DNA from: Chromera velia
Lineage: Eukaryota; Sar; Chromeraceae
Assembly: GCA_018398765.1 (NCBI GenBank)
Contig: JAHBMJ010000410.1
Coordinates: 99,211 to 129,164 of the forward strand
Direction of reading: 5' to 3'
Length of the DNA stretch: 29,954 nucleotides
The position numbers and the translations under genes were made by a program. The notes below the pieces were generated by a model that worked only from the letters and a program-made list of their open reading frames with translations, searched no databases and had not been told where the DNA came from. Shown here in pieces: positions 9,534 through 19,500 of the stretch. Numbering within the stretch: the first letter of the stretch is position 1; each line of letters starts with the position of its first letter.

Positions 9534-11878
9534 GACTGACTGACTGACTTTGCGAGGATCCACCGGTAGTCCTCCAGGGCGCCCTCCATCCTTCCAAGGG
9601 AGTAGGCAGCCTTCGCTCTGCACAATGCGAATTCCAAAGACGCACAAACACCACTTCCAGACAGCGCATACGAGTAGGCAGTCAGGAAATGAAGTACAAA
9701 AGCAAAGAACAGTGACCCCCAACAAGAGCATTGAAGATTTTGTTGGATGACTACGTGCAGGCATGCACAAAAGAGTCAAACAAGATTCATTGGCGGTTCA
9801 CATGGAAAAAAGAAGAGAGAGTCCTTCCTCTCTCCTCCATTCGATTCCCCTGGCTGCGTTCTCGAATAGACCTGGAAAAACACGAATTTCCCCTCCTCCT
9901 CCCTCACCCTGCCGACTCACCTCCGGTATCGCGCCTTTTCGTCGGTCTCGTCGATCGACAGCGCCTCGGAAGCGGCCTCTGCAGGAGAAGCAAGAGAAGA
10001 GAAAAATAGACAAACATATCCACCAGGGTGGAGAAGTGCCCCGAGGACCTGCCTGTCCGGTTCATGAGGTCACAAGGTTGAATCGAAGCATCAACAAAAC
10101 CAGGCAGGGAAAACGGCCCGCTGTCAATAACGGTCGCGTCATCTGACAAAGAGTCCGTCCACATAGCTGACTCCCAGCTTCAGTCAGGCTAGTCTCTGTG
10201 AGAGACAAGGCGAAAACCTGTCCGATCCGAGTTCCTCTGAAAGAAAGACACAAAGTGGAGGGAGGAATTACTCAAGAGCAAATAAATGAACTGACTGACT
10301 GACTGACTGTGTGCTTCATGCCAATTGTCCACCTTGAGAGCTGCCTGTGCCCTGTTCCGATGAAAGAGTCCGAGCATCTCCTGGACTCTCTGTGTGTCCT
10401 CATCGTTCGTTCCCTCCACCCAGTTCAAAAGTTCAACGCCCTGCACATCGGAAGGAAGAGAGACAAAAACGCACAAGCACGCTTGTCGGTATTTTTGTGC
10501 CAAAAAAGCCCGCATGAACTCCTTTTCCATCCCTTTTCATCCATCTTTCCTTTTGTAGATCAAGTTGACCTAAAGAAGCACGCAGCCAACCTGTAAGAGG
10601 AGAAGAAAGACAATGGAATAGTAAAGGCGGGGCAAAATCGTGAATTTCTCCTCGCTTCTCACTGTGCATGTACCTAGACAAAATAAAAGATAAGCACCAT
10701 CGCTTCGCCATGTCCGCCAGAAAACAAAAGCGAGTTCCCCTTCTTCCTTCTACTCTCTCACCCACCCCCTCACCTCACCTGTGTGTATCGAGTGAGGGCC
10801 ATCTCAAACTCCCCCTTTTCGTACGCAGCCCTCCCAGAGGCCTTCATTTCTTCTCCAAGTTGAAAGTGCCCCACCAGCTCATGAGGCGACAGTTTCCGCT
10901 TCCCCTTGGAGAGCCCTGCAACAGGAGAACAACGGACTTACAGCAGAGAACCGATCAAACAAGACAGACCAAAAACACAGATCGAATCCTATAGGGCCCA
11001 TTCTCTCTCTTTCTCTCTCTCTGTCCCCCTCCCCCCTTCTCTCCCCCTGTATCGCAGCACATCCCGAATAAACTGTTCGGCAAACAAAAACGTGGTCGAA
11101 AGAAGCAAAGTGGAGCAGCTCGCCTTTCTCCTTGCGGTCTCGCCCTGCTTCTCAGGCACACATTCGAGATGGACACACCAGCACCCTATGCCCCCCCCCC
11201 CCCCCNAGAAGAACGACGACTGACCGGGAACCCACTCTTCCCTTTGGGGTGGTGCAGGCTCGTCCGTCGTCTCTGCGGAAGGTGCTTCCTCCAAGGGGCT
11301 ACCGTCGGCCCCCTCGGCTTGAGTGCGGTCGACCTCTTTTGTCTTCGCAGATGCCGTCTCCGCGGCCTTGACCGTCTCCTCAGCGGCTCGACCCATGCTC
11401 TCGGTCCATTGCTTTGCAATCTGTCGAGCTGCAGACATGTGGCCACATACATCGGTTCACCCAGCAACAGACAGGGGGGACGACAGAGGAACATCCTCCT
11501 GGACACCTGACAGAAATGCTTCCTTACAAACTCACCATGATCAGGATTGGTCTTGAACTCCTCGGCGTATGTCTGCATCAGCTGGTAGATGGGCGTAGAC
11601 GGCTGAAAGGAGTCTGCAAAAGTGGACCCCGACTTCTGGGAGTCCTTCATGAAGCTGTGAAGAAGACGGTGAACCATCGGTTCCCGTACTACGGGCGCAA
11701 TCATCTTCTTCGTCTCTGAGCTACACGCAGACAACGCATTCTTCAACTGAGTTCTTTCTACCTCAAGTTGAGTCTCTGTCATTTTCGCGCGCTCATCCTG
11801 CTCGTGCTTGGCAAGCAGGTCTTGCGCCTCCTGGTTCTTCAGGAGAAATCGAGCAAAGGATGCCTGTGAAAGGTCCAT
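7956..11878 (-). CDS. TPR-repeat protein with coiled-coil N-terminus (multi-exon, C-terminus unresolved)
   Basis: Exons, 5' to 3' on the - strand: 11878-11536, 11428-11225, 10915-10779, 10440-10333, 10177-10148 (tentative), 9976-9921, 9617-9549, 9291-9177, 8943-8689, 8467-8384 and 8198-7956 (may contain an intron). Phases join throughout and give about 467 residues before the last piece. ATG 11878 is the start (AAAATGG); the frame upstream has only GTG. Residues 1-60 are charged and coiled-coil-like. A Glu/Ala/Pro-rich linker ends near residue 180. TPR helices follow at about 195-335 (for example GRAAYEKGEFEMALTRYTQ, ARYRRAKAAYSLGRMEGALE). A basic/acidic linker (LEKRRAEKERRERA) and a conserved-looking C-terminal part (DFEKQLREIRKAADYDQRR; later LRKWGF) end the visible protein. 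TPR arrays bind protein partners, so a co-chaperone-like scaffold is plausible; no enzyme domain is visible. The exon at 9976 requires the acceptor GCAGAG. Confidence 0.8.
9442..9548. repeat. Compound microsatellite in a TPR-gene intron
   Basis: The + strand runs (AC)n, (ACTC)n, (TC)n, (AC)n and finally (GACT)n. The (GACT)n part directly abuts the exon ending at 9549, so on the coding strand this intron begins GTCAGTCAGTCAGTCAGT: the splice donor is itself the first unit of the repeat. Confidence 0.9.
10291..10309. repeat. (CTGA)n microsatellite in a TPR-gene intron
   Basis: Nearly five CTGA units lie 24 bp inside the intron that follows the exon 10440-10333. On the coding strand it reads GTCAGTCAGTCAG, the same tetranucleotide that forms several splice donors in this window. 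Confidence 0.85.
11191..11206. other. Poly-C run with one undetermined base
   Basis: Fifteen C residues are followed by one n at 11206. It falls in the intron between the TPR-gene exons 11428-11225 and 10915-10779, so it does not affect the predicted protein. Confidence 0.9.
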
Positions 11879-13143
11879 TTTACACCCAAACAACACGTAG
11901 AAGGAAGATCAATGAGGCTCGAATCCAAGATAACCAAACCGCTGTTCCATGCAGCGTGGAACGTCAGCAAAGTTTTTTTCGTGACGAAAGTGATGTTTGA
12001 AAAGCTTGAAGACGCGTCGCAACCATGGGTAATGTGTGAATTGAGCAGCTTGCTGTAGATTCTGCATGACTGCGCGAACAGAGAACGTGATTCGTGATCG
12101 AAGGACTCTGGTTGCATGATGTGTTGTTTGAACTTTGAGAAGGAGCCGTAAATGCTGCGGGCCCGAAAGGCACGTACAGATGAGTGAGAAATAGACAGAG
12201 TTCCAAGGATGGCCGCAACGATACTAAAAAAAGTTTGTTCGTAAAAAAACGGGATACACCCAACCAGTTGGGTGAGTGCCTCGGGGGGCCACTTAGGGGG
12301 TCGGCCATAATTTGATTGATGCAAAGCATCAGGGGTCGACTTGGGCATGCCAAACTATATGTCTTGCCTGCATGTGCAAAGTGGCGGGGGCCACGGCAAC
12401 GTGCGCAAAATATGCTTTTCGGGACCGCGCACATGCAACTCCGTGCGAGTTACTTGAGGGGCACGTATCATGAGGAGCGAAGTAATTATAATGCGATCAC
12501 TGCTCCGTGCGACTTGCTTGAGGGGCACATTTTGGAATTCCGTTACGGACGGACAGAGCTAGACCGGACAGAACCGAACCCCCCCCCCAAAAAATGAAAA
12601 AATGCGTTATGCGGATCCGTGCGATCTCAGGGCCTCTCGGCTGATCTCAGCAGAGCTGAGCTGCCCCCCGAGGCGACAAAAACAATGTATGCATGTGCAA
12701 TTTCGTCAGATTTGGACTGGGGCCTTCATCCCCTCTCAGATGATCTCAGATGGCAGCTCCGACATCTAAAAAAGGGTACCGATACGCTGACACAACTACA
12801 TCTCCGTGAGAGCTCCCAGAAAAGCGATTTTGCCAAAAGAACATTCGTGAAATCGAACTTTCCGGGGCCATCATGCACCCATCCGATCATCAACCGGCTG
12901 CGCATGTGTCCATCTCTTTCAGCAGCTTACCCGAGTTCTCACCGTTGTGATGCAGGTGGATACGTAGAACTCTGTTTCTTTCCATCCCTTCCATTCTCAC
13001 TCGGTAGTTCTCGGCTTGTGACAGTTTGTGCAACCTGAGACCGGCAGACGGTAACCATACGCATTCGATCAAGCTCTCTGTCGGTCACTAGATTTTTCTC
13101 CTTTCGCAACGGCATCGTTCTCAGTGTGTCTGTCTGATCAGTG
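11879..13143. promoter_or_regulatory. Divergent intergenic region, likely bidirectional control region
   Basis: The start codons of the TPR gene (11878, - strand) and the megasynthase (13144, + strand) face away from each other across 1,265 bp. No convincing coding frame exists in between. It holds a direct repeat (12439-12528), three copies of CCGTGCGA (12441, 12506, 12617) and several copies of GATCTCAG (12623, 12643, 12742). Core promoter elements are not identifiable by eye, so calling it regulatory is an inference from position. Confidence 0.4.
12439..12528. repeat. 26-bp imperfect direct repeat, 64-bp spacing
   Basis: The segments 12439-12464 and 12503-12528 match at 24 of 26 positions. 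Both start CTCCGTGCGA and end CTTGAGGGGCAC. They sit near the middle of the divergent spacer. Confidence 0.85.
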
Positions 13144-16052
13144 ATGGACACCGTCAACATCGGGGCGGGCTTCAATGTCCCCCCGCGACCAGTATTCGAT
13201 GATCTGAAGTCGTTGTATGACGTTTACGGCCCTTCTCCCATTCCCCGGCGCCTACAGAAACTTGCCTCAACAAAGGAAGGGGAACCGTTGATCACCTGGC
13301 TGGATGCCGATGCAGAGATCTCCCAAGTAGTTACGTGTGATGGCCTTCACAAGAATGTTACCCGTCTGGCCCTGTACATGGTTGATGAACTCGGGCTTGA
13401 AAAGGGGGACCGAGTCATCCTGTGTTACCCGCCAGGCATTGACTTTCTCATTGCGTTCTATGCGTGTGCGTACACGGGTGTGATTGCTGTGCCTGTATAC
13501 CCCCCCGAGCCGAACAAAGCTGCAACAGACGTGCCCCGATTCTGCGATATTGCCTCATCCGCTGAGGCTTCCTACTGCTTTACCAACCCTTTCTACAGGC
13601 GGGTGGTCACAGTTGTGTCCACTTTCGCCAACGACAAACGGTGGAACGACTACCAGTGGGTGACGACGCCCACCGCCCTCGAGGAGATTTCCCTGGAGGC
13701 AGTGGAAACGTACCAGATCCCAGACATCGAACCGAACGACGTCATGTTCCTTCAATTTACTTCTGGATCCACATCTGCACCCAAGGGTGTCATGGTCACA
13801 CACGGTTCTCTCATTCACAATATCCATCAGTGTTTGGTTTCGTTCGGGATGGACTCTTCTCTCGACGATCCCAACACACACGAGAACATCCAGAATTACA
13901 AGGTCACAGAGTACGACTCGTTCTTTACGAAACGTGAGGAAATCTCCAGAAAAACCAGGGGGCACGGCTTGAGATGCTTCTCTTGGCTTCCTGTGTATCA
14001 CGACATGGGTCTTATCGGGTTTGTCTGTACGCCCATTTTCTTCGGGGTGCAGATTTACCAGATGAGCCCGATCGATTTTATCAGAAGACCACACAGCTGG
14101 CTCGTTGGAATGACCCGGTACAGAGCCTGCTGCTGTGCTGCCCCCAACTTTGCATTCGAAGTGGTGGTGAGAAAAATGCCCGAAGCAACCTTCCAGAAAT
14201 TGGACCTTCGGCACGTCTGCGCCTTCCTTTGCGGGGCAGAACCCGTCCGTGCGTTGACGATCCGACGATTCGTTGACGTCAGTCAGTTTGGCAGTTTGTC
14301 ATTTTGCTCCTCCGTGGGCATGTAGGGAGAGCGGGGGGCTGAGGGAATATTCGTGCCTGTCGTTTTGCTGACTTTCGGTCCGTCATTGCTTTCTGCTTGT
14401 GCTTCTTCCCCTCACTCGGTCTTCTGCCATCTCTTTTTCTTTTTTTCTGCACGCACGCTAACTTTGTCGCGTCGTGTGGACCACTCACGGCCGTTTTCTG
14501 TCCTGGTTCCAATCGTCTATCTCCTTTGAGCTTGCAGAAATTTCACTCTGTCGGCGTTCGTTCCTGGATGTTTGCGCCTGCTTTCGGCCTTGCGGAGAAC
14601 ACCTTGTTTGTGACAGGCAGACCTTCGTCTTTCAGGGAGCCGATGGTGATCACAATCGATGCCTCCAGAATGCGAAGAAGTGTCAGTCAGTCTATCTGTC
14701 CGAAAGAAAGGAAACGACAAAGTAAAGTAAAGGAAAGACGATACAGTCTGTCGTTCTGTTTGTGTCTGTCTCGAAACAAAAGAGAGAAAGACAAAGTCTG
14801 TCTCTCTGTCGAAGAAAAAAGAAAGTGCAAGACAAGTGAGGAGATCTTGATCAGGAAAACGGCGGCACGATCTTGAAGACAATCGATGGGCGGCTGGAGT
14901 GTGGAGGAGATCTCATTTGCGAACATGGCCCGACTTCCGTTCGTTTTTTGCTCTCATTTGCATATCAATCTCTTCAGCCATTCGTTTCAGAGAAGTTTCT
15001 TTTGCGGCACATGAACGCGCTTTCTTCGCTTACTCCTTTCCTCTCGGCTTCACTCACTCAATCGCCTTGCCTGCTCTGTCGGAAAACCATCCAACTGCGT
15101 CTGTCTGCAGGGCGAGATTGCGACGTTGAACGTCCCTCCGTCAGAAGAACCGGATCCTTCGCGGCTCTGCCTCGTTTCCTGTGGAAAGGCCTTCCCGGGA
15201 GTGACGGGTCCGTTTTTTGTTTGTTAGAGCTTTTCTTTTTGTCCTTCCATGTTTCTTTGATTGGCCCACCGGTGTGTTGGTTGGACGATTTGGTCACGTT
15301 TCTTCTCTTAATTATCCCTTTTGATGACGGCTGCCTGCGTGTCAGCAACGCCTTGTCTTTTCCGCCTGTCTCTCGTCCTACACGATTGTTTGACCATACA
15401 CGAAAAAAAAAACAAAGAGTGAAAGACGTCAAGAAAGTCCGCCACGATTCTCCCTGAGCCATTGGGGTCTGCCCAAGCAAAGCGAGAAAGAGTGAATCCG
15501 TAAAAAGTAACGAAGTTGCAGACACAGAAAGAAGGCATGTTCGGCTTTGGGTCTGCCTATCTATGTATGCGCAGTGCGCGTTGTGGATCCGGACAAGAAA
15601 CGTGAGATGCCTGAGAACAAAACAGGCGAGGTGTGGGTTCTTTCTGCCTCCACTGCCCGAGGGTATTTCAACCTGCCAGAGAAGACCCGGGAGACCTTTT
15701 ATGGACAGTGCACCCTTTTGAACGGCCGGCCCTCGGAGAACCTCTATCTCCGCACAGGGGACTCGGGGTTCATCCACAGGGGGGAGCTGTTCATTGCCGG
15801 AAGAATCAAGGACATGCTCATCGTCAGAGGGCGAAATTATTTCCCTCAGGTACGTCTGCCTCTCTCTTCGGTAAACACCTCTCTCTTTTTGCACAGCCCC
15901 CTCCTCTCCTCTCTCTTTGCGTCTGGATCTGGTCCGCTGGGAGGGAGGTGTTTGCGATCTGCTTTCTTTTTCTATCCCATCTCGTTGAGAATGCCTCGCG
16001 CTTCTTTTTCTGAGAGCGTTGGATGAGCAGATGGATATAGATTTCCGGTTTC

Positions 16053-16101
<49 letters not shown>

Positions 16102-16599
16102 TGTGTGCGTGTGCGTGCGTGTGCGTGCGTGCGTGCGTGTGCGCGCGCGCGCGTGTGTGTGTGTGTGTGTGTGTGTTCATGTCTCGCCTGTGCGTATTCA
16201 CACGGCACCAAAAGAAAACTGCAGGTCCTCCTGCATGATGATGTATGAACGTTCAAAACAACTCTGCAGGATATCGAGGAGGCAGTCGAGGACTGTCCCA
16301 CAGTTCGAAAGGGGTGCGTTGCCTGCTACTCCCTTGACATCGGGGGGACAGAAAAACTAGGTATTGCTGCCGAGATCAAGGTAGAAGAGGGCTTTATCGG
16401 CTGGCTGTCCAGACTGAGGCCCTCGATGAAGAAACAGTACGACGAGGTCTGCAGAGAGATTTCCAAGGCTGTCTCTGCCAAGATTGGTCTGCCTGTCTTC
16501 AGGGTGTGGCTGCTGAAGCCTAGAGTCCTGCCAAAGACGTCTTCAGGCAAAGTGAGGAGATCCCTTACCAGAGATCTCCTGCTCGAGAACCAAATGCCG
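13144..16599 (+). other. Domain: fatty acyl-AMP ligase (loading), five exons
   Basis: The P-loop-like adenylate motif reads QFTSGSTSAPKGVMVTHGSL (about 13753-13812). SWLPVYHDMGLIGF, GLAENTLFVTG, CLVSCGKAFPG, YLRTGDSGFIHRGELFIAGR and IKDMLIVRGRNYFPQ follow in the order of the family. The C-terminal subdomain ends with the catalytic-lysine region PKTSSGKVRRSLTRD. This pattern (HDMGL; RGRNYFPQ) is that of fatty acyl-AMP ligases and related starter ligases rather than amino-acid adenylation domains. It would form acyl-AMP and pass the acyl group to the ACP that follows. Introns split it at 14278-14537, 14682-15110, 15201 to about 15534 and 15850-16269. Confidence 0.9.
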
Positions 16600-19500
16600 G
16601 TCCGTCTGTCCGTCCGTCCCTCCTGCCTCCGCTTGTGCATTTTGCTTCTCATCGGGTTCTTTCTCCCTGTCCAGCCGTTTGTGTTGCTGGACTGATTCGC
16701 ATCTACCTGTATCTTAAACGCTCGTTGAATTTCTGTGACACCGCAGAATAGAGCTGCACCTTTGAGTGAGTGTGGGCCGAAAGAACTTGTTCGACTCTCT
16801 AATTCCTCTTGCCTGCCTGATTTTCTTTTCAAATCCTCGCAAGCGTCTTTCTTCCTTCCTGCTTCTGCCACCTTCCTGATTCTTTCTTGTGATCCCTCCT
16901 TCCTTCTTTCCACTTCCTGTCTCTGCCTGCCTGCCTGCCTGCCTGCAGGGAGTGCTGCACGACGCCACGATGGAGAACATGGAGGCAGAGGCCCCTGCCA
17001 ACAGAGAGAGGGAGCAACCGCCTCGGAAGAGCACGGGGGTGCCTGAGGAAGTCTCCCCTGCTCCGAACCAGCACGCCCTTCCAAAGGGATCCGTGAATGG
17101 CCACACATCCCCAGAGGAGGCTCCCCCTCAGCCGCAGACCTCTCAGGAGACACACGACAAAGTCAAGGCTGCAGTTGTTGCTGCAGCGTCCCAACTTCTC
17201 GGAAAGCAGCCCCATGAGCTCCCTGACTTTGACGCACCCTTGCATGAGCTTGGTGTGGATTCGATGGGAGCCGTGGAGTTTGCAGAGGACGTCAGCAAGG
17301 CGTTGGACCTCCATTTGGAGCCGACGCTGATGTTCAATTACCCGACTTTGAATGATATCGTCCTGTTCCTTGTTGAGCAACTCGAAGCTGGCAGCGGGCA
17401 GGGGAAAGCTCAGGGAGGAGTAGGGGGGGGCGTTGGGTATAGCTCAGAACCGGTGGCGGTTGTTGGTGCCGCCTGTCGCTTGCCTGGTGGGATTGATTCC
17501 CTGGGTGCGTTTTGGGATCTGTTGATGAACTACGGAGACGCGATTTCGGAAGTTCCCCGGAGTCGGTGGGACGTGGATGACTACTATGATCCCGATCCAG
17601 ATGCCGACCACAAGATGTACGTGAGGGAGGGAGGGTTCATCGATTGTGCCGAAATGTTCGACGCTTCCTTCTTCCGTATCGGTCCCTCAGAGGCCAAGGC
17701 CATGGACCCTCAACAGCGCATCATGCTGGAGGTTGCCTTCGAGTCCCTCCACTCCGCAGGGTACACCAAGGAGTCTTTGATGAGACAACAGGTGGGAGTC
17801 TTCGTTGGGTGTTGCGCAAACGACTGGTACCAGGTCTGTGCAGCACAGGGACTCCACATCTCGACCTACTCAGCAACTTCCTCGTCGCCTTCGATCCTCT
17901 CCAATCGAATTTCGTACATTTTTGGAATCCACGGTCCCTCGTGTACCGTCGATACCGCCTGCTCTTCCTCGCTCTTTGCTGTCGACTTCGCACTCCATCA
18001 TCTTCGCAATGGGACGTGCGTCGCAGCAGCAGCGGGGGGGGTGAATCTGATTCTTGCCCCGTCTGTTACGATTGCCTTCTGCAAAGCCCGCATGATGGCT
18101 CCCGACGCCAGATGCAAGACCTTCGATGCAGCCGCCAACGGATACGTTCGCGGTGAAGGTTGCGGAGCAGTGACGTTGAAGCTTCTGTCCACCGCCCAGC
18201 AGCAGGAGAACAGCATCTATGCACTCGTGAGGGGGTCAGCGGTCAATCACGGAGGCCGCGCCGCCTCTCTGACTGCTCCCAACGCCCCTGCACAGCAGAA
18301 GGTTCTCATGTCCGCCCTTCGATCTGGCGGCCTCGTGCCTGCCGATCTCGACTTCCTCGAGGCCCACGGCACGGGTACTGCCCTGGGTGACCCGATTGAG
18401 ATGGGGGCGATCAAGGCGGTTTTCTCCTCTTCCAGGGAGATGGACCACCCCTTGATTGTCGGGGCACTGAAGACGAATATCGGACACTTGGAGGGAGCTG
18501 CCGGTATCGCTGGCATGCTCAAGCTGATTCTTTCCCTGATGTACAAAACTGCCCCCCCGAATTTGCACTTCACCAAACTGAACCCCCATATCGACTTGGA
18601 GGGTTTCAACGTGGCCCTTCCCACAGAACCCATGATGCTGCAGAAGAGTGCGGCAGCGGCAGGGAAGCCCATCCTTGCTGGTGTATCCTCGTTCGGCTTT
18701 GGAGGTGCGAACGCGCACGTCATTTTAGAGGAGGCACCGGTGGACTTGACCCGACCGACAGCAGCCATGGAGCCGTCTCCGATGGTTGGACGGTCACCTC
18801 TGATGACAGCGGACAAGGCGGGGTCCCCTTGCACGGTTGCCTTCATGTTTGCAGGGCAGGGTGTTCAGTACATGAACATGTGCAAACGGTTGTTCGACAC
18901 AGAGCCCGCCTTCCGAACTGCCATGGAGAAGTGCGACGACCTTCTTCGTCCCTTCCTCCCCATTCCTCTCCTCGAACTCATTTACCCGAAAGACCCGCAG
19001 GTAGAGGCAGAGATGGAGACGCATCTGTACAAGACCCGCTCATGCCATCCAGCGATTTTCGCGATTGAGTGGTCTCTGTGCGAGCTGTGGAGGTCATATG
19101 GGGTGAAGCCAGACGCGGTTTTTGGTCATGGTGTGGGCGAAGTGGTTGCTGCGGTTGTTGCCGGAGTGATCTCATTCGAGGAAGGGTTGCAGCTCGTTGC
19201 CCAACGTGCTTCGATGCTCTCTGAAATGGACTGCAGTGACCACGCGATGTGTGCTACTCGCGCCTCCCTTGAAGACGTCGAGATGGCCATGGCAGAGGTG
19301 GGGCCTGAGAACTCTTCCTCTGTGGGTGTGGCAATCATCAATGGTCCCCGTTCTGTGGTGTTGTCGGGGTTGAGGGAGGAGGTCGAGATGGTGTTGCGGG
19401 CACTGGACTCCCAGGATCTCTGCAAGTACATCAACTCAGATATCGCCTGCCACTCTCCTCTGTTGAAGGATACGAGAGGCCCTCTCGGTCAACTGATTTC

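Noticed and set aside
15058..15894. 278-residue - strand open frame across megasynthase introns
   Set aside because: It crosses exon 3, an intron and exon 4 of the + strand gene and has low-complexity Lys/Arg/Ser content.
17401..17450. Gly-rich stretch between loading ACP and KS1 as a possible intron
   Set aside because: The frame stays open, no donor/acceptor pair fits, and Gly-rich linkers are normal at this junction.
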